DNA of 64,000 bases from Bacillaceae bacterium S4-13-56. GTDB taxonomy: Bacteria; Bacillota; Bacilli; Bacillales; JAWJLM01. Positions within the stretch are counted from its first letter, which is position 1; each line of letters opens with the position of its first letter. This document shows positions 9,660 through 17,908 of the stretch, piece after piece. Made by a program: the position numbers and the translations under genes. The notes under the pieces were generated by a model that searched no databases, was not told where the DNA came from, and worked only from the letters and a program-made list of their open reading frames with translations. The DNA lies in assembly GCA_040191315.1 (NCBI GenBank), contig JAWJLM010000004.1, positions 1-64,000 of the forward strand. The letters run 5' to 3'.

Positions 9660-9926
9660 ATGGTAGAACAAACACTTAAGATTACGTCCCCTGACGGAGT
9701 GCATGCGCGCCCGGCAACAATTCTTGTCCAAAAGGCAGGCCAATTCGAGGCGGAATCCAACCTTGAATACAACGGAAAAAAAGTAAACCTTAAATCGATT
9801 ATGGGAGTCATGGCCCTAGGGATTGCTTCTGGTGCAGAAATAAAAATAACATCAGAAGGACCAGATGAACAGGAAGCTCTTGATGCAATAATCTCAGCTG
9901 CAAAGGAGCAGAACTTAGGGGAGTGA
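9660..9926 (+). CDS. HPr-family phosphocarrier protein
   Basis: An 88-residue HPr. His15 in GVHARPAT is the site phosphorylated by enzyme I, and Ser46 in LKSIMGVM is the HPr-kinase site, so it could serve both in PTS phosphate transfer and as a CcpA corepressor; Crh proteins lack His15. TTAGGAGTGAA precedes the ATG. HPr genes normally sit directly before ptsI, but no enzyme I gene is present here, so this is either a relocated ptsH or a second copy. The protein is close to full HPr length and shows no damage. Confidence 0.93.
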   Translation: MVEQTLKITSPDGVHARPATILVQKAGQFEAESNLEYNGKKVNLKSIMGVMALGIASGAEIKITSEGPDEQEALDAIISAAKEQNLGE

Positions 9927-9941
9927 ATTTTCATCAGAATG

Positions 9942-10110
9942 AACTAGCAGTAATACCCCACCTCAAATCTTAAGGAAAACTAGAAGAATAGGTGGGGGAT
10001 AAACTGCCATGAAAATAAAACATTAAGTTTTTCATCCTTGTTGGTGAAGCTTTCTTCATGGTTGGCTGCCCGTATGTCCAATTAACGAATCGTCAGTGGG
10101 AATGAAGAAA
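9942..10110. repeat. Interspersed repeat family C, copy 1
   Basis: Contains a palindromic segment bounded by ACCCCACCT and AGGTGGGGGAT, then CATGAAAATAAAACATTAA and GGTGAAGCTT. A related copy lies at 48255-48500, where the palindromic segment is in the opposite orientation but the CATGAAAATAAAAC part is not. No gene is seen between the HPr gene and the tRNAs. Confidence 0.65.
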
Positions 10111-10152
10111 CCGCCACTGATAAGTTTGCTTTTTATGGAATGCAGTAAACGT

Positions 10153-10190
10153 AAAGGTGTTACCCTGTAAAAATAAGGGGACACCTTTAT
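10153..10190 (+). terminator. Hairpin upstream of the tRNA genes
   Basis: AAAGGTGT (10153-10160) pairs with ACACCTTT (10181-10188), with CCC/GGG extending the stem inward. The downstream tract (ATTTAG) is a weak T run, so it may be a poor terminator or a repeat-derived hairpin. Confidence 0.5.
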
Positions 10191-10261
10191 TTAGTCTGCA
10201 TAAAATCCTCTTGACCAAAATGTGAGCCGATGTTATAGTTAGAAAGTCGCAAAAATAGAAT

Positions 10262-10338
<77 letters not shown>

Positions 10339-10374
10339 TTCTTGTTAGGAATAGTTTTATAGAATAGGGAATAC

Positions 10375-10447
10375 GGGGCCTTAGCTCAGCTGGGAGAGCG
10401 CCTGCCTTGCACGCAGGAGGTCAGCGGTTCGATCCCGCTAGGCTCCA
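10375..10447 (+). tRNA. tRNA-Ala (TGC)
   Basis: A 73-base cloverleaf: acceptor GGGGCCT pairs with AGGCTCC, anticodon TGC at 10408-10410, and T-arm GGTTCGATCCC. No CCA is encoded, so it must be added after transcription. It lies 36 bases after tRNA-Ile and shares its terminator. Confidence 0.97.
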
Positions 10448-10448
10448 T

Positions 10449-10487
10449 AAAAAACGTCTGAAGAACTCATCTTCAGACGTTTTTTTA
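10449..10487 (+). terminator. tRNA operon terminator
   Basis: ACGTCTGAAGA pairs perfectly with TCTTCAGACGT around a five-base loop, and seven T residues follow. Confidence 0.95.
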
Positions 10488-10488
10488 C

Positions 10489-10644
10489 AAGAAAGCATAA
10501 AATTTGTCTAGCTCCAGCGAAAAATCTTCCTCGAGTGATCTTCGAAGTTTTTGCCCCGAGTAATCACTGGAAGGAAAGCTACTTAGAGCTACTTCGCAGA
10601 AACAAGTGCTTTTCTTGTTTCGAAGGGCGCTTGCGCTTTTCTTA
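10489..10644. repeat. Interspersed repeat family A
   Basis: A single short-form unit running from AGCATAAAATTTGTCTAGC to GGGCGCTTGCGCTTTTCTTA. It sits between the tRNA terminator and the 3' end of the Hsp20 gene. Confidence 0.85.
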
Positions 10645-10657
10645 TGCAAAAGTGGTC

Positions 10658-11095
10658 TTACTCCTCATCTAAATATTTCACCTCTACACGCTTTTTCTTT
10701 CTGTCCTTGGAATGAAGGCGATACAATTGAATAACCAATAAACCATTTTCATAAGTAGCCTCCATTCGGTCGCTGCGTACTGGGAATGGAAGATCAACTT
10801 TTCGGTGAAAGTCTCCTTGAGGAATTTCCTCTAGAACTGCTTTATGATGAGAGGTTTGTAAGCGAATGGATCCCTCTAATTCTAGAGTTGTTTCGTCAGC
10901 GTACACATTAATATCTTCCACTTTTCTAACTCCAGGAATATAAACCATGCAAAGTATTTCCTGATCGGTTTGATACATATTTATTTTAGGGAATGTGTTA
11001 TTGGTAAAATGTTCAAATTGATTCCAAAATCTTTTTCCGAAGATGGTATCCATATTCTTTTGCCAATCATCCATATTTTTAAAAGGGTCAAACAT
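10658..11095 (-). CDS. Hsp20/alpha-crystallin family protein
   Basis: A 145-residue small heat-shock protein of the Hsp20 family, ATP-independent holdases; some Bacillus members (CotM, CotP) are spore-coat proteins. The alpha-crystallin domain spans about residues 40-135, with the family pattern of beta strands (TLELEGSI, FHRKVDLPF, ATYENGLLVIQL). The ribosome-binding site GAAAGGAG lies ten bases before the ATG. The N-terminal arm is rich in Phe, Trp and Asn, as usual for oligomer contacts. Whether it is a heat-shock or sporulation protein cannot be decided here. Confidence 0.9.
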   Translation of the reverse strand: MFDPFKNMDDWQKNMDTIFGKRFWNQFEHFTNNTFPKINMYQTDQEILCMVYIPGVRKVEDINVYADETTLELEGSIRLQTSHHKAVLEEIPQGDFHRKVDLPFPVRSDRMEATYENGLLVIQLYRLHSKDRKKKRVEVKYLDEE

Positions 11096-11231
11096 CTAAA
11101 AGCTCCTTTCCTATGGTCTTTTCTTTCTTGAAAAACTAAGTGTATAATAAGGGCCTAAGTATTCTTGTAATTAAAATATGAAAAAGTTTATGTTGAGTGC
11201 CTGTCTTTGGGTTGGTAAGGAGGAAATGGTA

Positions 11232-11771
11232 ATGCTTGAAAATGGCATCGTTATGGTGCTTATCATCTTAACGATCAATGTTGTTTACGTGTCATTTTTT
11301 ACGATACGAATGATCTTAACAATGAAGGGTCAAAGATATCTTGCCGCCTTCTTGAGTATGTTTGAGGTAGTAATCTATGTTGTTGGGTTGGGACTTGTTC
11401 TCGACAACTTAGATCAAATTCAGAACCTAATAGCTTATGCAGTTGGATATGGACTTGGGGTTATAACTGGCATGAAGATCGAAGAAAAGTTAGCCCTAGG
11501 ATATATAACGGTTAATGTAATTTCTACTAATCCGGATTTAGAGTTTACTCGCTTACTTCGAGAAAAAGGGTATGGGGTGACGAGTTGGATGGCTTATGGA
11601 ATGGATGGAGACCGTCTAAATATGCAAATTCTTACTCCAAGAAAATCTGAAATAGCTCTTTATAAAGCAATTAAAGAAATTGATCCTAAAGCATTTATCA
11701 TTGCTTACGAGCCAAAAACCATACATGGTGGTTTTTGGGTAAGAAATGTTCGGAGAGGGAAATCATTATGA
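11232..11771 (+). CDS. yebE: DUF2179/DUF5698 membrane protein (UPF0316)
   Basis: A 179-residue protein with three hydrophobic segments in the first 90 residues and a cytoplasmic DUF2179 domain behind them ([20 protein letters not shown]). The ATG at 11232 is eight bases from AAGGAGG and gives a start like that of B. subtilis YebE; upstream ATGs at 11178 and 11226 are less well placed. Its stop overlaps the start of yebG by ATGA. The function is not established. The gene lies immediately upstream of the pur operon control region, as in B. subtilis. Confidence 0.9.
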   Translation: MLENGIVMVLIILTINVVYVSFFTIRMILTMKGQRYLAAFLSMFEVVIYVVGLGLVLDNLDQIQNLIAYAVGYGLGVITGMKIEEKLALGYITVNVISTNPDLEFTRLLREKGYGVTSWMAYGMDGDRLNMQILTPRKSEIALYKAIKEIDPKAFIIAYEPKTIHGGFWVRNVRRGKSL

Positions 11772-11971
11772 GCAAGAAAAAGAAATTTGAAGTGCAGGAA
11801 AGTGAGACCATTGAGGACTGCCTTGATCGGATGAAGAGGGAAGGGTATTTTCCGGTCAAAAGATTAGAAAAACCAGTCTTTGAAGAAGTCATGAAAAACG
11901 GCAAGAAAGAGGTTATCCCTCAAGGAAGAATCATTATATTTGAGGGGGAACAGGTGAATAGCGAACAATAA
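11768..11971 (+). CDS. yebG: NETI motif-containing small protein
   Basis: A 67-residue basic protein translated from an ATG that overlaps the yebE stop (ATGA at 11768-11771), with GGAGAGGG nine bases upstream. It contains the [20 protein letters not shown] segment typical of the NETI family, whose role is unknown. Its 3' end contains the first PurR box of the pur operon (11957-11969), so coding and regulatory DNA overlap. Confidence 0.88.
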   Translation: MSKKKKFEVQESETIEDCLDRMKREGYFPVKRLEKPVFEEVMKNGKKEVIPQGRIIIFEGEQVNSEQ

Positions 11972-12000
11972 AAACAAAATTTATATTAATGTTCGTTTTT
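11957..12000 (+). promoter_or_regulatory. Paired PurR boxes of the pur operon
   Basis: AATAGCGAACAAT (11957-11969, partly inside yebG) and, inverted, AATGTTCGTTTTT (11988-12000) match the PurBox pattern. They lie directly upstream of the -35 box. Confidence 0.8.
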
Positions 12001-12002
12001 TA

Positions 12003-12032
12003 TTGACAGTTTCCATGGTCGGTTGTTAATAT
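12003..12032 (+). promoter_or_regulatory. Sigma-A promoter of the pur operon
   Basis: A perfect TTGACA (12003-12008) and TAATAT (12027-12032) are separated by 18 bases, between the PurR boxes and the riboswitch. Confidence 0.85.
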
Positions 12033-12059
12033 GAAAGAAGAAGAAAATCTAACAAATTA

Positions 12060-12128
12060 CCTCGTATAATTTTGGGGATATGGCCCATAAGTTTCTACCT
12101 GGCGACCGTAAATTGCTGGACTATGAGG
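12060..12128 (+). promoter_or_regulatory. Purine riboswitch (guanine type) of the pur operon
   Basis: P1 CCTCGTA (12060-12066) pairs with TATGAGG (12122-12128); the core GGGGATATGGCCCATAAG, GTTTCTACC and ACCGTAAA are present. C12121 indicates guanine or hypoxanthine as ligand. A weak stem ending in six T residues (to about 12165) and a strong terminator at 12242 follow. Confidence 0.95.
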
Positions 12129-12241
12129 GAAGACCTTTGCATGTCGAGGGCTTTTTTCTGTCTGAATACAAAGCCCGCGCTTCATTGTGGATTTCTACTT
12201 TCAAAGAGTCTGCATAACATGCATTCCATTACACATCAAGT

Positions 12242-12282
12242 GCTAATGTCTTCCCTTTTATAGGAAGCATTAGCATTTTTTT
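12242..12282 (+). terminator. Leader terminator of the pur operon
   Basis: GCTAATG-CTTCC pairs with GGAAG-CATTAGC around a short loop, followed by ATTTTTTT. It lies about 115 bases after the aptamer and some 320 bases before purE. It could be the attenuator, or a second terminator backing up the weaker one at about 12132-12161. Confidence 0.8.
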
Positions 12283-12306
12283 ATAGTATCAGAATTTATA
12301 AGTGGT

Positions 12307-12448
12307 TAGAGAATTTGTCTAGCTCCAGCGAAGAAGCATCATCGAGTAATCATCGAAGTTTTTGCCCTGAGTAAGGGAAAGCTACTTGGAGCTAATTCGC
12401 AGAAACAAGTGCTTTTTCTTGTTTCGAGGGGCGCTTGAGCTTTTCTTA
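12307..12448. repeat. Interspersed repeat family A in the purE leader
   Basis: A short-form unit from GAATTTGTCTAGCTCCAGCG to GGGCGCTTGAGCTTTTCTTA, lying between the attenuator and purE. With the family B element that follows, it lengthens the leader by about 230 bases. Confidence 0.82.
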
Positions 12449-12536
12449 ACAGATAGGAAAGTATAAAACTTACCTATCTGCATAAGTGCAACTAAGGCAT
12501 TCGCCACAAAGGCTTGGTGAATGCCAAGTTTTCTAA
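12449..12536. repeat. Interspersed repeat family B
   Basis: A hairpin CAGATAGG/CCTATCTG followed by GCATAAGTGCAACTAAGG and a second hairpin ATTCGCC...GGTGAAT ending near GCCAAGTTTTCTA. Related copies lie at 28593-28676 and, more diverged, at 49567-49664. Confidence 0.65.
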
Positions 12537-12598
12537 TGTTCAAAAGGGTGTTCCTTTCAATCAGTAGAACAAAATTATAAAAGGGAAAAGGTGATATT

Positions 12599-13084
12599 GT
12601 GATAGGAATTGTAATGGGTAGCATATCAGATTGGGAAACGATGAAAGAAGCTTGTTATATATTAGACGCTCTTGAAGTTCCATATCAAAAGGATGTTGTT
12701 TCTGCTCACCGGACACCTGACAAAATGTTTCGGTATGCAGAAGAGGCTCGGGAAAATGGAGTCAAGGTGATCATAGCTGGTGCGGGTGGTGCTGCTCATC
12801 TCCCAGGAATGATTGCATCAAAAACAACGGTTCCTGTCATCGGGGTGCCGATCCAGTCCAAAGCCTTAAACGGAATGGATTCGTTGTTATCTATTGTTCA
12901 AATGCCAGCAGGAATTCCCGTGGCAACCGTTGCAATAGGAAAAGCAGGTGCAACTAACGCAGGATTATTGGCAGCTCAGATGTTGGCAACTAATAATCCA
13001 AGCCTAATTGAACGTTTGAACAATTATCGTGAAAGCTTAGAAAAAAAGGTTCAGGAAATGAGTGAGGAACTTGAAAAACAATAA
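12599..13084 (+). CDS. purE: N5-carboxyaminoimidazole ribonucleotide mutase
   Basis: A 161-residue class I PurE, converting N5-CAIR to CAIR in purine synthesis. Diagnostic segments are MGSISDWE near the N-terminus, SAHRTPDKM (catalytic His) and [11 protein letters not shown]. Translation probably begins at GTG 12599, five bases after AAGGTGAT. It is the first gene of a 12-gene pur operon and overlaps purK by 23 bases. PurR and the guanine riboswitch control it. Unusually, about 470 bases, including two repeat elements, separate the aptamer from the gene. Confidence 0.95.
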   Translation: MIGIVMGSISDWETMKEACYILDALEVPYQKDVVSAHRTPDKMFRYAEEARENGVKVIIAGAGGAAHLPGMIASKTTVPVIGVPIQSKALNGMDSLLSIVQMPAGIPVATVAIGKAGATNAGLLAAQMLATNNPSLIERLNNYRESLEKKVQEMSEELEKQ

Positions 13085-14207
13085 ATCTATGATTCTACCA
13101 GGGCAAACGATTGGAATATTAGGAGGGGGCCAGCTCGGACGCATGATGGCCATATCTGCTAGAGAGATGGGATACAAGATTGCAGTGTTAGACCCTGACC
13201 CCAATGGACCTTGCGCACAAATTGCGGACCATGTAATTGCCACAGCTTATGATGACCAAGAAGGAGCTCGCCGTCTCCTTGAGGTAAGTGATGTGATTAC
13301 TTATGAATTTGAAAATGTTGATTTAAAGGTAGCTACTCTATTTGAAGAAAGAGGAATCCTGCCTCAAGGCTCACGACTCTTACAGCTAACTCAAGATAGG
13401 ATCCAGGAAAAAAGTTTCATTCAGAGCCAAAACGTACCAACAGCCTCTTTTGAAGAAGCCAAAAATGAAAAAGAGTTAGAGTTGGCCATTGAAAGGGTTG
13501 GCCTTCCTTGTGTCGTTAAAACGAGTCGAGGAGGATATGATGGGAAAGGTCAACAGATTGTTCGTACGGCAGAAGATATCAGTCATGCGCAAAGGTTGAT
13601 TGAAAAAGGGATTTGTATCGTGGAACAGTGGATTCCGTTTGATAAGGAAATTGCGGTTGTTTTAACAAGGGGTGTTGATGGGGAGGTTACCGTTTTCCCA
13701 ATTCCGGAAAATGTTCACGTCAACCACATTTTGCATCAATCTATTGTCCCAGCAAGAATATCTCAAGAGCTTCGAGCGGAAGCTATTCAATGGGGGAAAA
13801 CATTGGCAACGGGCCTTGAGTTAGTGGGAACCATGGCAATCGAGATGTTTGTGAAGGGGAATGAATTATACGTCAACGAGCTTGCACCACGACCACATAA
13901 TTCCGGGCACTATACAATTGAGGCTTGCCCAGTATCTCAGTTTGATCAACATGTTCGAGCGATTTGCGGACTTCCGTTGCTTTCTTTAGAGCCGTCACAT
14001 GATGCTGTAATGGTCAATGTTTTAGGGCAGCATATGGAAGAGATTTTTAAAAACATATCTAAAATGAACAATGGTTTTCTTCATTTATATGGAAAAAGTG
14101 AGACAAGAGAAAACCGTAAAATGGGGCATATCACCTATGTTGGTGAAAGTCGTGATGAACTACTGGCGCTTATTGAGCAACAGCCACCGTTTACTTTTAA
14201 TAAATAG
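13062..14207 (+). CDS. purK: N5-carboxyaminoimidazole ribonucleotide synthase
   Basis: A 381-residue ATP-grasp enzyme that makes N5-CAIR from AIR, ATP and bicarbonate for PurE. The N-terminal fold contains [12 protein letters not shown], the ATP-grasp core [10 protein letters not shown] and [17 protein letters not shown], the signature of the family. The start at GTG 13062, inside purE, has AGGAAA just upstream; an ATG at 13089 is possible but lacks a well-placed ribosome-binding site. The overlap with purE suggests translational coupling. Confidence 0.94.
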   Translation: MRNLKNNKSMILPGQTIGILGGGQLGRMMAISAREMGYKIAVLDPDPNGPCAQIADHVIATAYDDQEGARRLLEVSDVITYEFENVDLKVATLFEERGILPQGSRLLQLTQDRIQEKSFIQSQNVPTASFEEAKNEKELELAIERVGLPCVVKTSRGGYDGKGQQIVRTAEDISHAQRLIEKGICIVEQWIPFDKEIAVVLTRGVDGEVTVFPIPENVHVNHILHQSIVPARISQELRAEAIQWGKTLATGLELVGTMAIEMFVKGNELYVNELAPRPHNSGHYTIEACPVSQFDQHVRAICGLPLLSLEPSHDAVMVNVLGQHMEEIFKNISKMNNGFLHLYGKSETRENRKMGHITYVGESRDELLALIEQQPPFTFNK

Positions 14208-14218
14208 GAGGACTTCTA

Positions 14219-15517
14219 ATGATTGAACGTTATACTCGACCAGAAATGGGAGCGATTTGGACGGATGAAAATAAATTTAAGGCATGGCTAGAAGTGGAAA
14301 TTTTAGCTTGTGAAGCCTGGAGTGAATTAGGAATTATTCCGAAAGAGGAAGTAATAAGACTCCGTGAGAATGCTTCCTTTGACATCCAACGAATTTACGA
14401 AATCGAAGAAGAAACACGTCATGATGTAGTAGCTTTTACGCGTGCTGTTTCGGAAACCCTTGGAGAAGAAAAAAAGTGGGTCCACTATGGATTGACGTCC
14501 ACAGACGTAGTGGATACTGCCCTTTCTTATTTAATCAAGCAGGCTAATGACATCATTAAGCGTCAACTCGATACCTTTTTAGAAACTCTTGGGGAAAAAG
14601 CGAAAGAACATAAATATACCGTTATGATGGGGCGTACGCATGGGGTTCATGCTGAGCCAACGACTTTTGGCTTGAAGCTAGCCCTTTGGTATGAAGAAAT
14701 GAAGCGCAATATCGAACGTTTTAAGTTTGCTGCCGATCAAGTGGAATTCGGGAAACTGTCTGGAGCGGTAGGTACATATGCCAATATTGATCCATTTGTG
14801 GAGCAGTATGTATGTGAAAAATTAGGGTTATCTCCTGCCCCTGTTTCAACCCAGACTTTGCAACGTGACCGCCATGCACACTACATGAGCACACTTGCAT
14901 TAATTGCAACTTCTATAGAGAAAATGGCTGTGGAGATTCGAGGATTACAAAAAACAGAGACTCGTGAAGTGGAAGAGTTTTTTGCAAAAGGTCAAAAGGG
15001 TTCATCAGCTATGCCTCATAAGCGTAACCCAATTGGTTCGGAAAATATGACAGGAATGGCACGCGTGATCCGTGGGTACATGATGACAGCCTATGAAAAT
15101 GTTCCTCTATGGCATGAGCGTGATATCTCTCATTCTTCAGCAGAACGTGTGATTTTACCAGACGCAACGATTGCTTTGAATTATATGTTGCATCGCTTTA
15201 ACGGAATTGTGAAAAATTTAACCGTATTCCCTGATCGAATGAGGAGCAATATGGATAAAACCTTTGGACTTATTTTCTCCCAACGTGTTTTGCTCGCGTT
15301 GATCGATACTGGAATGTCACGTGAGAAGGCGTATGACCTTGTTCAACCTAGAGCCATGGAAGCCTGGGAAAAAGCAGTGCCATTTAGATCCTTAATTGAG
15401 GCAGAAGAGGAAATCACTGCTGTTTTATCTGAGGAAAAGCTTGATGAATGTTTTGATTATACACAGCACTTAGCGAACGTAGATCTCGTGTTTAACAGGA
15501 TTGGGTTGGGGGAGTAA
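14219..15517 (+). CDS. purB: Adenylosuccinate lyase
   Basis: A 432-residue member of the fumarase/aspartase superfamily that splits SAICAR to AICAR and adenylosuccinate to AMP, releasing fumarate. The signature loop [16 protein letters not shown] is at about residues 261-276, and TSTDVVDTA and the catalytic-His region [12 protein letters not shown] are present. AGGAGG lies eight bases before the ATG. It follows purK after 11 bases, but the next gene, purC, begins about 750 bases later because a tandem-repeat array intervenes. Confidence 0.97.
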   Translation: MIERYTRPEMGAIWTDENKFKAWLEVEILACEAWSELGIIPKEEVIRLRENASFDIQRIYEIEEETRHDVVAFTRAVSETLGEEKKWVHYGLTSTDVVDTALSYLIKQANDIIKRQLDTFLETLGEKAKEHKYTVMMGRTHGVHAEPTTFGLKLALWYEEMKRNIERFKFAADQVEFGKLSGAVGTYANIDPFVEQYVCEKLGLSPAPVSTQTLQRDRHAHYMSTLALIATSIEKMAVEIRGLQKTETREVEEFFAKGQKGSSAMPHKRNPIGSENMTGMARVIRGYMMTAYENVPLWHERDISHSSAERVILPDATIALNYMLHRFNGIVKNLTVFPDRMRSNMDKTFGLIFSQRVLLALIDTGMSREKAYDLVQPRAMEAWEKAVPFRSLIEAEEEITAVLSEEKLDECFDYTQHLANVDLVFNRIGLGE

Positions 15518-15566
15518 ACTTGCTGATCTATTAACTAGAAAGTAAGAGTGGGTTTAGAAAAGGAGA

Positions 15567-16247
15567 GAATAGGAGCTGTCTATTAACGCAAAATGGGAAG
15601 AAGCAGAGGAAACCGAGTGAATAGAAGCAGTCTATTCACGCAAAATGGGCAGCGGCAGAGGAAACCGAGAGAATAGACGCAGTCTATTGACGCAAAATGG
15701 GAAGCGGCAGAGGAATCCGAGAGAATAGAAGCAGTCTATTGACGCAAAAGGAGATGCCGGAGAGGAAACCGAGTGAATAGAAGCCGTCTATTCACGCAAA
15801 ATGAGATGCGGCAGAGGAGACCGAGAGAATAGAAGCTGTCTATTCACGCAAAATGAGAAGCGGCAGAGGAAACCGAGTGAATAGAAGCAGTCTATTCACG
15901 CAAAATGAGATGCGGCAGAGGAAACCGAGAGAATAGAAGCTGTCTATTCACGCAAAATGAGAAGCGGCAGAGGAAACCGAGTGAATAGAAGCAGTCTATT
16001 GACGCAAAATGAGATGCCGGAGAGGAAACCGAGAGAATAGAAGCAGTCTATTGACGTAAAATGAGAAACGGCAGAGGAAACCGAGAGAATAGAAGCTGTC
16101 TATTCACGCAAAATGAGAAGCGGCAGAGGAAACCGAGTGAATAGAAGCAGTCTATTGACGCAAAATGAGATGCCGGAGAGGAAACCGAGAGAATAGAAGC
16201 AAATAAACGCAAATAAACGCAAATAAACGTAAATAAACGTAATTAAA
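15567..16247. repeat. 52-bp tandem repeat array inside the pur operon
   Basis: Twelve full copies of a 52-bp unit start at 15567 and every 52 bases to 16139; a partial copy at 16191 runs into about five copies of a 10-bp unit (AAATAAACGC or AAATAAACGT). Each unit starts GAATAGAAGC and contains the inverted repeat GAATAGA/TCTATTC, extended to GTGAATAGA/TCTATTCAC in several copies, then CGCAAAATGAGA and GCGGCAGAGGAAACCGAG. Copies differ at a few positions. No open frame is conserved, no transcription terminator was seen, and there are no spacers, so it is not a CRISPR. It fills nearly all of the purB-purC gap. Confidence 0.95.
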
Positions 16248-16266
16248 CCAAAGGGAGGCACTCACT

Positions 16267-16992
16267 GTGCAGGGAGAATTGTTATATGAGGGGAAAGCAA
16301 AAAAGGTTTATCAGCATCCAACACAAGATGATCAAGTTATTCTGTCTTATAAAGATGATGCGACGGCTTTTAATGGACAAAAGAAGGAGCAGTTTCAGGG
16401 TAAGGGTACTCTAAATAATAAGATTTCTAGCTATTTTCTAAGTCTACTTAACGAACAAGGGATTCCTACTCATTTTATTGAGCAAATCAATGCAACGGAC
16501 CAGTTAGTCTATAAATCTAGTGTGATTCCTGCCGAAGTGGTTGTGCGAAATATTGCTGCTGGAAGCCTCACCAAACGACTTGGATTTAAAGAAAAAACAG
16601 TGTTAACACCTCCTATAGTTGAACTTTACTATAAAAATGATGATTTAGGAGATCCCCTCATGAACGATGAGCACGCCCTCCATCTAACAGGGGAATCTGC
16701 AGAAACTTTACAACAAATTAAACAAATTGCACTTCAAATCAATAAAATTTTACAAAAACAGTTATTAGAAAAAGAGCTTATTTTAGCAGATTTCAAATTA
16801 GAATTTGGCCGACTCACCTACAACAATGACTTGGTTTTAGTGGATGAAATTTCACCGGATACATGCCGGCTTTGGGATGAGAAAACAGGGGAGAAACTCG
16901 ATAAGGATGTTTTTCGTGAAGGAACAAATGATTTAATTACGGTTTACGGAGAAATCTGGAGAAGACTGGGGGAGGCATCATGTACAAAGTAA
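16267..16992 (+). CDS. purC: Phosphoribosylaminoimidazole-succinocarboxamide synthase
   Basis: A 241-residue SAICAR synthetase that joins aspartate to CAIR using ATP. It shows LLYEGKAKKVY at the N-terminus, VVVRNIAAGSLTKRLG, LADFKLEFGR and the signature VDEISPDTCRLWD. GTG 16267 is preceded by GGGAGG nine bases upstream. It overlaps purS by 13 bases, so from here the operon is tightly packed again; an internal promoter downstream of the array was not evident. Confidence 0.96.
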   Translation: MQGELLYEGKAKKVYQHPTQDDQVILSYKDDATAFNGQKKEQFQGKGTLNNKISSYFLSLLNEQGIPTHFIEQINATDQLVYKSSVIPAEVVVRNIAAGSLTKRLGFKEKTVLTPPIVELYYKNDDLGDPLMNDEHALHLTGESAETLQQIKQIALQINKILQKQLLEKELILADFKLEFGRLTYNNDLVLVDEISPDTCRLWDEKTGEKLDKDVFREGTNDLITVYGEIWRRLGEASCTK

Positions 16993-17231
16993 AGGTATTC
17001 GTTACGTTGAAAAATGGGGTTTTAGATCCACAGGGAAAAGCAGTGAAGCATTCACTTGAAACGCTTGGATATGAAGGGGTTCAAGAAGTAAGAGTAGGAA
17101 AATATCTTGAATTGACAGTAGAAAAGCTTGACCATATGGAGGAGCAAATCAAGGAAATGTGTGAGAAACTTCTAGCAAACCCAGTTATGGAAGACTATGA
17201 ATATACGATTGAGGAGGTTGTCCCTCAATGA
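16980..17231 (+). CDS. purS: FGAM synthase subunit PurS
   Basis: An 83-residue small subunit of the three-part formylglycinamidine ribonucleotide synthase (PurSQL), thought to help transfer ammonia from PurQ to PurL. It has the typical form [22 protein letters not shown] and ends near the overlap ATGA with purQ. Confidence 0.95.
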   Translation: MYKVKVFVTLKNGVLDPQGKAVKHSLETLGYEGVQEVRVGKYLELTVEKLDHMEEQIKEMCEKLLANPVMEDYEYTIEEVVPQ

Positions 17232-17908
17232 GGTTTGCGGTAGTTGTGTTCCCAGGATCAAATTGTGATCGTGACATGTACCATGCAGTAAAGGATGCTC
17301 TCCAAGAAGAAGTTGATATGGTGTGGCATTTAGAAACAAATCTTGAAAACTATGATGGTATTCTTCTCCCAGGCGGATTTTCTTACGGGGATTACTTAAG
17401 AACAGGAGCCATGGCAAAGACATCTCCTATTTTGAAGGCAGTCAAAGATGCTGCTCAAAAAGGGAAGCCTATTCTTGGGGTGTGCAATGGATTTCAGATT
17501 TTACTAGAGTCAGGACTCCTTCCTGGTGCGATGTTACGCAACAAAAATCTCAAATTTATGTGTCGGACGGTTGATCTCAAAGTAAAAAACAAAAACACCA
17601 TGTTTACCACTGGGTATGATCAGGAGACGGTCCGACTTCCAATTGCTCACGGAGAAGGGAACTATTATTGTGATGAGAAAACGTATGAAACGCTTGTACA
17701 AAATGAACAAATCGTCTTTACGTATGGGGAGAACCCAAATGGGTCGGTTCATGATATTGCTGGGATTATAAATCAAGAAGGTAATGTACTAGGAATGATG
17801 CCGCATCCAGAACGTGCGGTGGAATCTTTACTCGGAAATGAGGATGGGCTTAAGCTATTTCAATCGATCGTAAAGAATTGGAGGGAATCCCATGCAGTCA
17901 ACGCTTGA
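17228..17908 (+). CDS. purQ: FGAM synthase glutaminase subunit PurQ
   Basis: A 226-residue class I glutamine amidotransferase that feeds ammonia to Pur[14 protein letters not shown] holds the nucleophilic Cys, and [10 protein letters not shown] holds the catalytic His-Glu pair. It starts at the ATGA overlap with purS and ends 17 bases inside purL, so all three subunits are coupled in translation. Confidence 0.96.
   Translation: MRFAVVVFPGSNCDRDMYHAVKDALQEEVDMVWHLETNLENYDGILLPGGFSYGDYLRTGAMAKTSPILKAVKDAAQKGKPILGVCNGFQILLESGLLPGAMLRNKNLKFMCRTVDLKVKNKNTMFTTGYDQETVRLPIAHGEGNYYCDEKTYETLVQNEQIVFTYGENPNGSVHDIAGIINQEGNVLGMMPHPERAVESLLGNEDGLKLFQSIVKNWRESHAVNA

Noticed and set aside
12072-12263. 63-codon ORF in the pur leader
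   Set aside because: It lies inside the riboswitch and attenuator; no ribosome-binding site.
15567-16247. CRISPR array reading of the tandem repeats (also 30270-31790, 42323-43045, 44198-44905)
   Set aside because: Units are contiguous and have no variable spacers between them; no cas genes are in the window.
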